Below, piece by piece: positions 9,308 to 18,470 of a DNA stretch of 64,000 nucleotides. Numbering within the stretch: the stretch's first letter is position 1; every line of letters starts with the position of its first letter. The position numbers and the translations under genes were made by a program. The notes under the pieces are model-generated. The model had not been told where the DNA came from. It ran no database searches and saw only the letters and a list, made by a program, of their open reading frames with translations. The stretch comes from Pseudorhodobacter ferrugineus DSM 5888 (GTDB lineage Bacteria; Pseudomonadota; Alphaproteobacteria; Rhodobacterales; Rhodobacteraceae), in assembly GCF_000420745.1 (NCBI RefSeq), contig NZ_ATVN01000008.1, positions 62,001 to 126,000 of the forward strand, written 5' to 3'.

Positions 9308-9940
9308 GTGCAAGGCCAGTACAACAAGGCCTTTCAGGCCGAGTTACGCGATCTGATGCGCTGGCGGCGCGATGTGCGCCGCTTTCGCACCGACGCAGTT
9401 GAGGCAGCGGTTTTGGACCGCTGCCTTTCTGCGTTCATGCTGGCCCCATCGGTGGGCCTGTCCGAACCGTGGCGGGTAATTTCTGTCGAAAGTGACGCCG
9501 CCCGCGCCAAAGCCCTTGCCAATTACGAGGTCTCAAATGCTGAGGCATTGGCAGGTTATGGCACTGAAAAAGCTAAACTTTATGCAGGCTTGAAACTGTC
9601 TGGCATGCGTGAGGCGCCGGTGCATCTGGCCGTGTTTTCGGATGATGGCACGGCCAAAGGGTCAAACCTTGGGGCGGCATCCATGCCCGAAACGCGGGCC
9701 TATTCCGTCGTCGGCGCAATCACTTTGTTCTGGTTGGCCGCCCGCGCCGAAGGCTTGGGGATTGGCTGGGTGTCGATCCTTGACCCCGTGCAACTGACCC
9801 GCGATTTGGACGTGCCAAGCGACTGGCGGTTGATCGGATACCTATGTGTCGGCTGGCCCGAAACCGAAGAAAAAACCCCTGAATTGGAACGTGCAGGCTG
9901 GGAAAAACGCAGCCCCGCACTGTTTGTGGAGCGGCGATAA
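9308..9940 (+). CDS. bluB: 5,6-dimethylbenzimidazole synthase (BluB)
   Basis: BluB breaks down reduced FMN with oxygen to form the lower ligand of vitamin B12. The 210-residue nitroreductase-fold protein shows the family signatures [30 protein letters not shown] and a GWVSILDP segment near the end. The start is GTG at 9308, preceded by AAGG at good spacing. The stop overlaps the rimM start by one base. No cobalamin riboswitch is visible in the 27-base gap, so expression probably follows the ribosomal operon. A generic nitroreductase is a less likely alternative. Confidence 0.9.
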   Translation: MQGQYNKAFQAELRDLMRWRRDVRRFRTDAVEAAVLDRCLSAFMLAPSVGLSEPWRVISVESDAARAKALANYEVSNAEALAGYGTEKAKLYAGLKLSGMREAPVHLAVFSDDGTAKGSNLGAASMPETRAYSVVGAITLFWLAARAEGLGIGWVSILDPVQLTRDLDVPSDWRLIGYLCVGWPETEEKTPELERAGWEKRSPALFVERR

Positions 9941-10455
9941 TGGCAAGTCCTGACCTTGAAAACCGGCTGTGTGTGGGGGCCATTTCCGGCTCTTTCGGTG
10001 TGAAGGGCGAGGTGCGGCTGAAAAGCTTTTGCGCCGATCCCACTGCGATTGCGGATTACGGCCCGCTGTTCACCGAAGACGGCAAGCGCAGCTTTAAAAT
10101 CACCCTGACGCGCCCTGTGGCGGGGGGGCTTGGTGCGCGCCTGACGGGTGTGGACACCAAAGAAGAGGCCGACGCCCTGCGCGGCACCAGCCTCTATGTA
10201 AGCCGTGACAAGCTGCCAAACCTGCCCGATGACGAATTTTATCACGCCGATCTGATCGGGCTAGAGGCCCGTGATACCGGCGGTGTTTTGCTGGGCAAAG
10301 TGATTGCTGTTCACAACCACGGCGCGGGTGATCTGCTGGAAGTCGGCGGCGCTGGCGCGACATCGGTGTTGCTGCCCTTTACGCTGGCCACCGTGCCAAC
10401 TGTTGATCTTTCGTCGCAACGGATCGTGATCAATATGCCAGAAGGGCTAGACTAA
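9940..10455 (+). CDS. rimM: Ribosome maturation factor RimM
   Basis: RimM helps the head of the 30S subunit mature, acting near S19. The 171-residue protein has an N-terminal beta-barrel domain ([19 protein letters not shown]) and a C-terminal PRC-barrel ([13 protein letters not shown]...[14 protein letters not shown]). It is coupled to bluB by a one-base overlap and belongs to the rpsP-rimM-trmD-rplS group. Confidence 0.96.
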   Translation: MASPDLENRLCVGAISGSFGVKGEVRLKSFCADPTAIADYGPLFTEDGKRSFKITLTRPVAGGLGARLTGVDTKEEADALRGTSLYVSRDKLPNLPDDEFYHADLIGLEARDTGGVLLGKVIAVHNHGAGDLLEVGGAGATSVLLPFTLATVPTVDLSSQRIVINMPEGLD

Positions 10456-10489
10456 CGCCCCGTGTCGGGTAAACCTTAACGCAAAGTTA

Positions 10490-11392
10490 ATGCGGGGGCG
10501 TGGGGTGCACAATCGGTCACGACTGTTGAAAGGTGCGACAGCGCTTTTGTATTTCGGCCCGCTTCTTGCTGGGCTCAGCGGCGCTGGTTGGGCCGTTGTT
10601 CCTGTATTTGCAGGCATTTTTCTATTGTGGTTGGTGATTGTGCGCCCGCAAGAGTTTCCGAAAACCTTGGCAGACTGGACCCGTTCCGAGTCTTTGATTG
10701 CCATTTCAGCGCGCATGGCGGTGCAACTGCTTCTCGTCCTCGTGCTGTTTGGGGTTGGCCGCGGCATTGGTGGCGTTTTGGGCAGTTTGCCAAGCATTCC
10801 TTTGATGCTGCCAATCGGCGTATCCTTTCTGGCCATCCCGATTGCCCGCCTGATCTGGGATCCGTGGAAAGCGGATGCGATGGAGAAGCTGCTGGATGAT
10901 TCATTGGCAAAGATTGAAGACGGTGCTGCCATGCAAGGCGGCGACCGCGCATATGCCGAGGCCGTAACGGCCCCGTTGAACGGTTTGTCCGATGACGTGA
11001 CCGAGGCCGAGCTGGAAAGCCATCTATCGGCCCTGCGCGCGCTTGTTGATGAAAGCGTGACATTTGACGTGTTGCTGGCCCGTGTCCAAAGCCAAGAGGC
11101 ATCGGTCGCAGGCAAACGCGCGCTGATGCTTATGGCGTCTGACGCGGCCTGCGTGGACCGTATTGCAAAGCACCGCATTCCCATGCGGGCGATGGATGCG
11201 CTGGCCGGCGAACCCGACCTGATCGCGCGTATGTCCGAGCGTCTGATAACAGCCCTGCGCCGCGACCAAGATATGTGGGATCAATGCCCGGATATGGGCT
11301 TTTTAGAAGCACTGCGCATCCGCCTTCCGGCTGCGATAACCGCGATCACGGCCTTGCAGGCCGAAATTGTAGCGCAGGCCCCCCGCGACTAG
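10490..11392 (+). CDS. Hypothetical membrane protein between rimM and trmD
   Basis: A 300-residue protein with about four hydrophobic segments in the first 130 residues (near 18-50, 75-90 and 98-120) and a soluble helical C-terminal half (VTEAELESHLSALRALVDE, MLMASDAACVDRI). No catalytic motif is apparent. Third-position G/C and the compact spacing support a real gene. The start is uncertain: ATG at 10490 or an in-frame GTG 15 bases later. No function can be assigned. Confidence 0.75.
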   Translation: MRGRGVHNRSRLLKGATALLYFGPLLAGLSGAGWAVVPVFAGIFLLWLVIVRPQEFPKTLADWTRSESLIAISARMAVQLLLVLVLFGVGRGIGGVLGSLPSIPLMLPIGVSFLAIPIARLIWDPWKADAMEKLLDDSLAKIEDGAAMQGGDRAYAEAVTAPLNGLSDDVTEAELESHLSALRALVDESVTFDVLLARVQSQEASVAGKRALMLMASDAACVDRIAKHRIPMRAMDALAGEPDLIARMSERLITALRRDQDMWDQCPDMGFLEALRIRLPAAITAITALQAEIVAQAPRD

Positions 11393-11458
11393 AAGCCGTG
11401 ATGAATTGCCGTGTCTAGCCCCCTTTTCGGCAGGTCGTGAACCGGATACACAGCGCGC

Positions 11459-12301
11459 ATGACTAATGATGACACCCCAGCCCCAAAGCAAAAGTCGCAT
11501 GGCCGCATTTCTGTGCAGGCCAGCCTGAAGCCGCGCGACCTGATGGGCGATTTGCGCGTTGCAGGGGCATGGCGCGCCAAAATTATCACCTTGTTCCCCG
11601 ATGCTTTTCCGGGCGTTTTGGGCCTGTCGCTTACGGGCAAGGCGCTGGACCTTGGCCTTTGGGCACTGGAAACGATTGATCTGCGCCAGTTTGGTATTGG
11701 CAAACATAAGAATGTCGATGACACGCCAGCGGGGGGCGGCGCAGGCATGGTGCTGCGCGCCGATGTGGTGGCAGCCGCCTTGGACCACGCGGCCGAGGGC
11801 ACGCCGGACCGTGCCGAATGGCCCGTGATTTACCTGTCGCCCCGCGGCAAACCCTTTGACCAAGCGATGGCGCGCCGATTCTCTGCCGCCAAGGGGATGA
11901 CCCTGCTGTGCGGCCGTTTTGAAGGCGTGGACGAGCGTGTTTTGCACCATTACCGCGTCGAAGAGGTGTCTTTGGGCGATTTTGTCCTGACAGGGGGCGA
12001 GATTGCCGCAACGGCCTTGCTAGATGCAACTGTGCGGCTTATACCGCGCGTGCTTGGGAATGAAACGTCCACCGAAGAGGAAAGCTTTTCGGACGGGCTT
12101 TTGGAGTTTCCACAGTTTACGAAACCGGCCGTTTGGAACGAGCTTGAGATACCGGAAGTGCTTCAATCCGGCCATCACGGGAATATCTCGAACTGGCGGC
12201 AGGCAATGGCCGAAAGGCTAACAAAGGAACGCAGGCCTGATCTCTGGCGGGCTTACTGTGCATCGCACGGTAGGGACCCGATTGAAGACCAAGAGCAATA
12301 G
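11459..12301 (+). CDS. trmD: tRNA (guanine-37-N1)-methyltransferase TrmD
   Basis: TrmD methylates G37 next to the anticodon and prevents +1 frameshifting. The SPOUT-fold core is clear: [53 protein letters not shown]. The length is 280 residues because about 38 extra residues precede the conserved [10 protein letters not shown]; a start inside that leader is possible. rplS follows, as in the usual operon. Confidence 0.96.
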   Translation: MTNDDTPAPKQKSHGRISVQASLKPRDLMGDLRVAGAWRAKIITLFPDAFPGVLGLSLTGKALDLGLWALETIDLRQFGIGKHKNVDDTPAGGGAGMVLRADVVAAALDHAAEGTPDRAEWPVIYLSPRGKPFDQAMARRFSAAKGMTLLCGRFEGVDERVLHHYRVEEVSLGDFVLTGGEIAATALLDATVRLIPRVLGNETSTEEESFSDGLLEFPQFTKPAVWNELEIPEVLQSGHHGNISNWRQAMAERLTKERRPDLWRAYCASHGRDPIEDQEQ

Positions 12302-12350
12302 GGCGGCATCATCTTCGTGGGCAAACCACGAGCAATTGAGAGGACCAGGT

Positions 12351-12725
12351 ATGAACCTGCTCGCACAACTTGACGCGGAACAGATCGCCGCACTCGGCAA
12401 GATTATCCCGGACTTTAAAGCCGGTGATACGATCAAAGTCGGTTACAAAGTGACCGAAGGCACGCGTTCGCGCGTACAGAATTATGAGGGCGTTTGCATC
12501 TCTCGCCGTGGGGGCGCCACTTTGGCGGCTTCGTTCACCGTTCGGAAAATCTCCTTCGGTGAAGGCGTGGAACGTGTGTTCCCGCTCTATTCGACCAACA
12601 TCGACAGCATCGAAGTCGTGCGTCGTGGCCGCGTTCGTCGCGCCAAGCTGTACTATCTGCGCGACCGTCGCGGTAAATCTGCGCGTATCGTCGAAGACAC
12701 CAATTACAAAGCCCCCAAGGCATAA
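12351..12725 (+). CDS. rplS: 50S ribosomal protein L19
   Basis: L19 sits at the 30S-50S interface. The 124-residue protein has the typical start [11 protein letters not shown] and the core [40 protein letters not shown] and [14 protein letters not shown]. The start at 12351 is preceded by GAGAGGACC. rpmE follows after 11 bases. Confidence 0.98.
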   Translation: MNLLAQLDAEQIAALGKIIPDFKAGDTIKVGYKVTEGTRSRVQNYEGVCISRRGGATLAASFTVRKISFGEGVERVFPLYSTNIDSIEVVRRGRVRRAKLYYLRDRRGKSARIVEDTNYKAPKA

Positions 12726-12736
12726 GGAGCGGACCG

Positions 12737-12958
12737 ATGAGAGATGGAATCCACCCCGATTACCACATGATCAACGTCAAAATGACGGATGGTACTGTGT
12801 TCCAAACCTATACAACCTGGGGCAAAGAAGGCGACCAGATGTCGTTGGATATCGACCCACTGGCACACCCTGCCTGGACCGGCGGCAACGCAAAGCTGAT
12901 GGATACCGGCGGCCGCGTGTCCAAGTTCAAGAACAAGTACGCAGGTTTGGGCTTCTAA
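12737..12958 (+). CDS. rpmE: 50S ribosomal protein L31, zinc-free form
   Basis: A 73-residue L31 ([34 protein letters not shown]). The four zinc-binding cysteines of the C+ form are absent and no cysteine is present at all, so this is a C- variant of the long type. AAGGAG precedes the ATG. A strong terminator follows, ending the ribosomal transcript. Confidence 0.96.
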   Translation: MRDGIHPDYHMINVKMTDGTVFQTYTTWGKEGDQMSLDIDPLAHPAWTGGNAKLMDTGGRVSKFKNKYAGLGF

Positions 12959-12982
12959 GTTTTTGCCTTTGCAGATGATATG

Positions 12983-13015
12983 CGCCGTCCCTTTGGGGGC
13001 GGCGTTTTTCGTTTT
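12983..13015 (+). terminator. Rho-independent terminator after rpmE
   Basis: An 8-bp stem (CGCCGTCC pairing with GGGCGGCG, one G-U pair) with a short loop is followed directly by TTTTTCGTTTT. It closes the rimM-trmD-rplS-rpmE transcript. Confidence 0.85.
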
Positions 13016-13203
13016 GAAAGGCGAATTGTCTGGTTTGTGCAAGTCTTGCCCCCTTGCAAGCAATGATTTCAGGTAGCGGTTTCAACACAAGGTTCGAAAT
13101 TTGCCAAAAGGGCCTTTCCCTTTGTGCATCACATTGTCATTGGAAAACGGACAAGCCCAAGATAAACCCCTAGGCTATGACTGCGGGGGTAAAGAGGAAC
13201 GCA

Positions 13204-14013
13204 ATGGCGCATATTATCGTTGTCGGAAACGAAAAGGGCGGGTCGGGCAAATCCACCACCTCGATGCATGTAGGTACGGCGCTGGTCCGGATGGGGCACC
13301 GCGTCGGCGCGCTTGACCTTGACCTGCGTCAGCGCAGCTTTGGCCGCTATATCGAGAACCGTTTGGCCTATCTCGCGCGGATCGGGATTGAACTGCCAAC
13401 ACCAGATTACCGTACCTTGCCAGAAATCGCGCCCGAGACCCTAGCGCAGGGCGAAAACCCTTATGATGCGCGCTTGTCGGCTGCGGTCACGGGCCTGGAG
13501 GCCGTTTCGGATTTTATCATCATCGATTGCCCCGGCTCGCATACCCGCCTAAGCCAAGTCGCCCACAGCCTTGCCGATACGCTGATCACCCCGCTGAATG
13601 ACAGTTTTATCGACTTTGACCTGTTGGCACAGGTGGATTCGGAAACCGGCAAGGTAACGGGCCCGTCGATCTATTCCGAAATGGTGTGGCAGGCGCGGCA
13701 GTTGCGGGCGCAGGCCGGATTGCGGCCGATTGACTGGATTGTGGTGCGTAACCGTTTGGGTGCGCAGCAGATGCACAACAAGAAAAAGGTCGGTGCGGCG
13801 CTAGAAGACCTTGCGCGCCGTATCGGGTTTCGTGTGGCGCCTGGATTTTCCGAGCGGGTTATTTTTCGTGAATTGTTTCCGCGCGGGCTGACCTTGCTGG
13901 ACCTGAAGGATACTGGCGTGGATCAGTTGAACATGTCGAACCTTGCCGCACGGCAAGAATTGCGCGACTTGATAGCCGAACTCAGGCTGCCCGGCGTTTC
14001 GATCGACTTTTAA
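13204..14013 (+). CDS. mipZ: Division-plane positioning ATPase MipZ
   Basis: MipZ is a ParA-like ATPase that forms a gradient from the poles with ParB and blocks FtsZ assembly away from midcell in alphaproteobacteria. The 269-residue product has the deviant Walker A KGGSGKST (11-18) and the MipZ-specific LDLDLRQRSFGRYIENR, DSFIDFDLL, DWIVVRNRL, RVIFRELFPRGLTL and LAARQELR blocks, which separate it from plasmid ParA proteins. The start at 13204 follows GAGGAA. It stands alone after the rpmE terminator. Confidence 0.93.
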   Translation: MAHIIVVGNEKGGSGKSTTSMHVGTALVRMGHRVGALDLDLRQRSFGRYIENRLAYLARIGIELPTPDYRTLPEIAPETLAQGENPYDARLSAAVTGLEAVSDFIIIDCPGSHTRLSQVAHSLADTLITPLNDSFIDFDLLAQVDSETGKVTGPSIYSEMVWQARQLRAQAGLRPIDWIVVRNRLGAQQMHNKKKVGAALEDLARRIGFRVAPGFSERVIFRELFPRGLTLLDLKDTGVDQLNMSNLAARQELRDLIAELRLPGVSIDF

Positions 14014-14140
14014 ACAAAACAAGGCTGGGCAAAAGTGCCGCGCGGTTACGATCCAACCGCAGCAAACGGTTCATGAAACTGTCCCCTATCTGGGCTTCGC
14101 GGCGGCGACGGTCGGTGATCAGGGCGCGGGCGGTTGTCAT
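13982..14140 (-). CDS. Small basic protein, hypothetical
   Basis: A 52-residue arginine-rich frame (MTTARALITDRRRREAQ...) begins after AAAGGA at ideal spacing and overlaps the mipZ 3' end by 32 bases on the opposite strand. No family is recognised. The good ribosome-binding site is the main argument in favour; a chance frame is possible. Confidence 0.3.
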   Translation of the reverse strand: MTTARALITDRRRREAQIGDSFMNRLLRLDRNRAALLPSLVLFKSRSKRRAA

Positions 14141-14356
14141 GGCAAGTATCCTTTGGCTGCGTTGGTCTGTCCAAATTCGCGCCAGATCAGGGCACAAATG
14201 TGGCAGCAAGGCGCTGGGACCAAGCGGTTTACCGCAACTTTGATGCAAAGGCTGTGTGGTTGACAGGGCGGGGGGCTGTCTGCCCCCCAATCCGGTTTTG
14301 CCAGATTGGCAAAACCTTCCCCCCCCCGAGGATATTTTTGCCGAAAAGAATGCGGG
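14141..14356. other. Intergenic region after mipZ with stem-loop and repeat copy
   Basis: No gene is seen here. A perfect 10-bp stem (GGTTTTGCCA, loop GAT, TGGCAAAACC) at 14294-14316 is followed by the GATATTTTTG element at 14325-14350. The rest shows no clear signal. Confidence 0.5.
14325..14350 (+). repeat. GATATTTTTG post-gene element, copy B
   Basis: CCGAGGATATTTTTGCC followed by AAAAGAA, nearly identical to copy D at 41215 and preceded by the 10-bp stem-loop at 14294-14316. The nearest same-strand gene upstream is mipZ. Confidence 0.55.
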
Positions 14357-14695
14357 TCAGGGGGCTTGGATGGTGTCGTTCAGTTCGCTTTCTAGGAACC
14401 GTTCAAAGGCATCCAGATTGACAGGTTCAAACTGTCCGAACCCTTGCATCCACACGGTTGCCGCGCGCAGGGCATCGGGTTCCAGCTTGCACCATTTCAC
14501 CCGCCCGCGCTTTTCCTGACTGATCAGGCCCGCATCGGCCAGCACTTGCAGATGTTTTGAAATCGCAGCCAGTGAGGTGGTGAAGGGGGCGGCGACATCG
14601 GTGACGGCCATGTCATCTTCGAGCAGCATCGACAGAATCGCGCGGCGGGTCGGGTCTGACAGGGCGGCGAAGATGATGTCGAGTGTGTGGGCCAT
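14357..14695 (-). CDS. ArsR-family winged-helix regulator
   Basis: A 112-residue dimeric DNA-binding protein with the ArsR fold: IFAALSDPTRRAILSML, recognition helix region SLAAISKHLQVLADAGLI and the wing KRGRVKWCKL. It lacks the ELCVCDL metal-binding motif of SmtB/ArsR metal sensors, so it probably senses something other than metals. The start at 14695 (MAHTLDI) replaces a longer frame without homology. It is divergent from the ATP synthase operon; control of that operon is not implied. Confidence 0.88.
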   Translation of the reverse strand: MAHTLDIIFAALSDPTRRAILSMLLEDDMAVTDVAAPFTTSLAAISKHLQVLADAGLISQEKRGRVKWCKLEPDALRAATVWMQGFGQFEPVNLDAFERFLESELNDTIQAP

Positions 14696-14920
14696 AGGGG
14701 ATGTTGTGCAATGGCGCTGGGTAATCGTCAACTGAATGGTTGAATATGCCAAAATGCGTGAATTTGGGGTTGGCGGCAACAGACCCGATGCAAACACGCA
14801 GCAAAAAAATAAAAAATGTTTATTAATCAAAGTGTTGTGTTAATTTTTCTTTTGCATCGCTCGCTTGACTCGGGCTGCGCGCCTGCGTAATTAGTCCAAG
14901 ACTGTTCAAGGGGCATCTTT

Positions 14921-15274
14921 GTGATGACAGACGAACCTGACGCAGCGCGATTGAAGGCCCTGGAGGCACGGATCGCGCAAGTAAAAGGCAAGCCTGTCGC
15001 CGCGCGCACTGAGAGTGGAAAAGCATTCTCGCAGGGCGAGATGGCTTGGAGGATGGTGATCGAACTGGTGTCTGGCATGTTGCTGGGCCTGTCGATTGGG
15101 TTTGGGTTGGACTATGCGTTCGACACGCAGCCCGTCTTTCTGGTGATCTTTGTCCTGCTTGGTTTTGTGGCTGGTGTGCGAACAATGTTACGGACCGCAC
15201 AAACCATGGCCATCGAGCCGAACCAACCAAGCGGGGACAAGCGCCCCGGTAACGACAGGGGCGACGATGTCTGA
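14921..15274 (+). CDS. atpI: ATP synthase protein I
   Basis: A 117-residue accessory protein with two membrane helices (about 45-65 and 72-90) encoded first in F0 operons; it assists c-ring assembly or magnesium supply. [20 protein letters not shown] and the second helix [14 protein letters not shown] are typical. The start at 14921 may be either of two consecutive ATG codons. Its 3' end overlaps atpB by eight bases. Confidence 0.92.
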   Translation: MMTDEPDAARLKALEARIAQVKGKPVAARTESGKAFSQGEMAWRMVIELVSGMLLGLSIGFGLDYAFDTQPVFLVIFVLLGFVAGVRTMLRTAQTMAIEPNQPSGDKRPGNDRGDDV

Positions 15275-16016
15275 AGAAGCAAGCACCGGGTTCCACATCG
15301 ATCCGATGGGCCAGTTTATCGTCAAGCCGTTGTTCGGCGGCGACCATATTGCCTGGTACACCGTGACCAATGTGACCATGTGGATGGCGGTTGCGGTTGT
15401 TGTGATCGCAGCCCTGCTGGTTTTGGGCACGCGTCGGCGTGCGATTGTACCATCGCGCAGCCAGTCAGTTGCCGAATTGTTGTATGGTTTCATCTATAAC
15501 ATGGTTGAAGAAGTTACGGGCCATGAGGGGGTCAAGTATTTCCCTTATGTAATGACGCTGTTCCTGTTCATCTTGTTCTCGAACTTGCTCGGCCTGTTGC
15601 CGATGTCCTTTACCACGACAAGCCATGTGGCTGTTACCCTGACGTTGGCGATGCTGGTGTTCGTGGGGGTGACGGTTCTGGGTTTTGTCAAGAATGGTAT
15701 CGGTTTTCTCGGTATGTTCTGGGTCGCATCCGCTCCGTTGGTGATCCGCCCGGTTCTGGCAGTGATCGAAATTATCTCTTACTTCGTGCGCCCTGTATCC
15801 CACTCCATCCGTTTGGCGGGGAATTTGATGGCGGGTCACGCGGTAATCAAGGTTATCGCAGGCTTTGCAACACTTGCTGTTGCGTCGCCTGTTATTGTCG
15901 GCGCAGTGACAGCGATTTATGCGCTGGAACTGCTGGTAGCCTGCGTGCAGGCCTACGTCTTTACCATCCTGACTTGTGTGTACCTGCGGGACGCTGTTGG
16001 CGGCGCGCATCACTAA
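15267..16016 (+). CDS. atpB: F0F1 ATP synthase subunit a
   Basis: Subunit a forms the proton half-channels of the F0 motor. The 249-residue membrane protein carries the essential arginine in [14 protein letters not shown], and the helices [13 protein letters not shown] and [17 protein letters not shown]. The start at 15267 (MSEEASTGF) overlaps the atpI end. Next come the c, b' and b subunits; F1 genes are absent, as expected for the Rhodobacter-type split arrangement. Confidence 0.97.
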   Translation: MSEEASTGFHIDPMGQFIVKPLFGGDHIAWYTVTNVTMWMAVAVVVIAALLVLGTRRRAIVPSRSQSVAELLYGFIYNMVEEVTGHEGVKYFPYVMTLFLFILFSNLLGLLPMSFTTTSHVAVTLTLAMLVFVGVTVLGFVKNGIGFLGMFWVASAPLVIRPVLAVIEIISYFVRPVSHSIRLAGNLMAGHAVIKVIAGFATLAVASPVIVGAVTAIYALELLVACVQAYVFTILTCVYLRDAVGGAHH

Positions 16017-16065
16017 AGTCTTTTAACCAACCAACCAATCTATAATTCCATAAGGAGCAAAAGCT

Positions 16066-16302
16066 ATGGAAGGCGATATCGCAGAAATGGGTAAATACAT
16101 CGGTGCAGGTCTGGCCGCGTTCGGTCTTGGCGGCGCTGGTATCGGCGTGGGCAACATTGCAGGGAACTTCCTTGCAGGCGCATTGCGCAACCCTTCGGCA
16201 GCAGCAAGCCAGACGGCAAACCTCTTCGTCGGCATCGCGTTTGCCGAAGCATTGGGGATCTTCTCGTTCCTGATAGCTCTGCTGTTGATGTTCGCGGTCT
16301 GA
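16066..16302 (+). CDS. atpE: F0F1 ATP synthase subunit c
   Basis: The 78-residue hairpin of two membrane helices forms the rotating c-ring. The proton-carrying glutamate lies in [16 protein letters not shown], and the polar loop is [13 protein letters not shown] stands upstream at good distance, fitting the high expression needed for about ten copies per complex. Confidence 0.98.
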   Translation: MEGDIAEMGKYIGAGLAAFGLGGAGIGVGNIAGNFLAGALRNPSAAASQTANLFVGIAFAEALGIFSFLIALLLMFAV

Positions 16303-16377
16303 TCCACGCTTTCTGACAGTTCGGCCGGGCGCGCAAATCTGTGCCCGGCCTCGTCTTGAGAATGCTGGAGAAACGAT

Positions 16378-16935
16378 ATGGCGACTGAAGCGCAGGACGC
16401 TGGCGCAGTAACCCACGCAGCCGCAGGCCACGAGGCCGCAGCTTCGGGGGGGATGCCACAGCTTGACATCACGACCTGGCCGAACCAGATTTTCTGGCTT
16501 TTGGTCACTTTGGTCGCAATCTACCTTATCCTGACTCGGGTCGCATTGCCCCGGATCAGCGCCGTTTTGGCAGAACGCCGTGGCACGATCACCAATGATC
16601 TCGCCGCAGCCGAAGAGTTGAAGCAAAAAGCGACCGAGGCAGAAGCGGCTTATAACAAAGCACTCGCGACAGCGCGTACCGAAGCGGCTAAGATTGTCGC
16701 AGCGGCACGCGCCGAAATTGAGGCTGATTTGGCCAAGGCCACCGCCAAAGCCGATGCTGACATCGAGGCTAAAACCGCCGTTTCCGAACAGCGAATTGCC
16801 GAGATCCGGGCCAACTCAATTGAAAGCGTGACCGAAGTGGCCAAAGATACTGCCAAGGAGCTGGTTTCGGCTTTGGGTGGGGCTGCGGATGCTCGGTCCA
16901 TTACAGCGGCGGTTTCCGCCCGTTTGAAAGGATAA
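16378..16935 (+). CDS. atpX: F0F1 ATP synthase subunit b'
   Basis: A peripheral-stalk subunit of 185 residues: one membrane helix (about 38-58, [19 protein letters not shown]) followed by a long alanine/glutamate-rich coiled coil. The presence of both b' and b, as in photosynthetic and other alphaproteobacteria, implies a heterodimeric stalk. atpF follows after four bases. Confidence 0.94.
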   Translation: MATEAQDAGAVTHAAAGHEAAASGGMPQLDITTWPNQIFWLLVTLVAIYLILTRVALPRISAVLAERRGTITNDLAAAEELKQKATEAEAAYNKALATARTEAAKIVAAARAEIEADLAKATAKADADIEAKTAVSEQRIAEIRANSIESVTEVAKDTAKELVSALGGAADARSITAAVSARLKG

Positions 16936-16939
16936 TGCC

Positions 16940-17494
16940 ATGAAAAAGCTGATCCTTTTGGCAAGCGTGATTGCGACCCCTGCACTGGCCGCGACAGGCC
17001 CGTTCTTTTCGCTTGCCAACACGAACTTTATTGTGACGATTGCCTTCCTGCTGTTCATCGCCGTGCTGCTAAAGTTTGGCGTGCCCGGTATGTTGACAGG
17101 GATGCTGGACAAGCGCGCCGAGCAGATCAAAGCTGATCTAGACGAGGCGCGTGCTTTGCGCGAAGAAGCCAAGGCCATTTTGGCCAGCTACGAGCGGAAA
17201 AAGAAAGAAGTCCAAGAGCAGGCCGACCGTATCGTCGCCTCTGCTACGGACGAAGCAAATGCGGCGGCTGTTCAAGCCAAAGCTGATCTGGCCAATTCGA
17301 TCGCGCGCCGCGTGGCCGCAGCCGAAGAGCGGATTGCATCGGCCGAAGCAGGTGCTGTGCGTGCGGTTCGGGAACAGGCCGTCGCGATTGCAGTTGCCGC
17401 AGCGGGTGATGTGCTGGCCAAGCAGGCAACGGCTGCAACGGCCTCTGCCTCGATTGATGAGGCTATCAAGCAGGTTGGCGCCAAGATGCACTGA
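16940..17494 (+). CDS. atpF: F0F1 ATP synthase subunit b
   Basis: The second stalk subunit, 184 residues: an N-terminal hydrophobic segment that looks like a signal (KKLILLASVIATPALA), a membrane helix (NFIVTIAFLLFIAVLLKFG) and an extended coiled coil (ADLDEARALREEAKAILA). It is the last gene of the F0 operon and is followed by a clear terminator. Confidence 0.95.
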   Translation: MKKLILLASVIATPALAATGPFFSLANTNFIVTIAFLLFIAVLLKFGVPGMLTGMLDKRAEQIKADLDEARALREEAKAILASYERKKKEVQEQADRIVASATDEANAAAVQAKADLANSIARRVAAAEERIASAEAGAVRAVREQAVAIAVAAAGDVLAKQATAATASASIDEAIKQVGAKMH

Positions 17495-17523
17495 CCCCCG
17501 TTTGGTGGTGTAAAATGCCTAAG

Positions 17524-17550
17524 ACCCGGCAGAACATGCCGGGTTTTTTT
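17524..17550 (+). terminator. Rho-independent terminator of the F0 operon
   Basis: A 7-bp stem ACCCGGC/GCCGGGT with a seven-base loop is followed by a run of T residues. It lies 30 bases after the atpF stop and just before the convergent GntR gene. Confidence 0.9.
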
Positions 17551-17568
17551 ATGCCTTAGGCGCTTACG

Positions 17569-18336
17569 TTAGCGCGACACTTCGTGTTGATACCGCTGTT
17601 GGGCAATCGCCTCGTTCTTTTCGGCCTTAAGCTGATCGGCCAACGCCACTTCCACAAAATCCAGATGGGCATTCACCGCATCACGCGCCGCCGCTGGGTC
17701 GCGGGCCTGCAAGGCCGTGTTTATGGCGCGGTGCTGGTCCAGCAACACGGTCCGGATGGATTTGTTGCGAAACATCACTTGGCGATTGTAAAATACGCCC
17801 TGTTTCAACAGGTCATACATCGACCGCATCATATGCAGCATAATCACATTGTGGCTGGCTTCGATAATCGCCATGTGAAAGGCCGCGTCCAATTCCGCCT
17901 CATCGGCTGACGCACGTTTGCCATGGGCTGTCTCCATCTTTGCGAAAATTGCGTCAATAACTTTCAGGTCAGTATCAGACCCCAGTTTCGCGGCACGCTC
18001 GGCAGTAAGTCCCTCCATATCGCGGCGAAAGGCTAGGTAGTCGAACACCGCCTCTTCGTGCTGGGAAAACAGCTTTGTCAGCGCCTCGGAAAAGGCCGAT
18101 CCCAAAACCTCGGCCACAAAAACCCCTGACCCGGGGCGGCTGTCCAGCAATCCGCGGTCTTGCAAATCGGCAATCGCGTCGCGCAGGCTGGGTCGCGATA
18201 CGCCCATCCGCTCTGCCAATTCGCGTTCTGATGGCAGCCTGTCACCCGGGCGCAAGATGCCACGCAAAATCAATTGCTCAATCTGGCGAACGACGGCAGC
18301 GGACAGCTTTTCAGATTGGACAGGTTCAAACGGCAT
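17569..18336 (-). CDS. GntR-family regulator, FadR subgroup
   Basis: The 255-residue protein has an N-terminal winged helix (LRPGDRLPSERELAERMGVSRPSLRDAI split over the usual helices) and a C-terminal all-helical FCD effector domain with metal-ligand-type histidines (FHMAIIEASHN, DQHRAI, AHLDFVE). This architecture is shared by LldR, PdhR and GlcC, which respond to small carboxylic acids. The start at 18336 follows GGAG. A 19-bp inverted repeat TGGTCA/TGACCA sits 20 bases upstream, suggesting autoregulation. Confidence 0.9.
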   Translation of the reverse strand: MPFEPVQSEKLSAAVVRQIEQLILRGILRPGDRLPSERELAERMGVSRPSLRDAIADLQDRGLLDSRPGSGVFVAEVLGSAFSEALTKLFSQHEEAVFDYLAFRRDMEGLTAERAAKLGSDTDLKVIDAIFAKMETAHGKRASADEAELDAAFHMAIIEASHNVIMLHMMRSMYDLLKQGVFYNRQVMFRNKSIRTVLLDQHRAINTALQARDPAAARDAVNAHLDFVEVALADQLKAEKNEAIAQQRYQHEVSR

Positions 18337-18356
18337 GGCGCGCTCCAAGCATGTAT

Positions 18357-18375
18357 TGGTCAAATTCTATGACCA
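18357..18375. promoter_or_regulatory. Candidate GntR/FadR-type operator
   Basis: Perfect inverted repeat TGGTCA, seven bases, TGACCA, directly upstream of the GntR gene. FadR-group regulators bind TGGT...ACCA palindromes, so this is probably the autoregulatory site. A similar 19-bp site precedes glcD at 39706-39724. Confidence 0.6.
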
Positions 18376-18422
18376 GGCGGGCAAAGTCTCAATGCCCTTT
18401 CGACAGCTTCGATGCGGGTAAC

Positions 18423-18452
18423 AAAAAAAGGGGTGGAAAACCCCACCCCTTC
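18423..18452 (-). terminator. Terminator of the OmpA lipoprotein gene
   Basis: Read on the minus strand, an 8-bp stem AGGGGTGG/CCACCCCT is followed by a run of T residues. It begins 19 bases after the stop of the OmpA-family gene. Confidence 0.85.
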
Positions 18453-18470
18453 ATAGTCATGCGCCAAGGC

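Noticed and set aside
10490-11392. Assignment of the rimM-trmD membrane protein to a known family
   Set aside because: No motif was recognised; naming it would be a guess.
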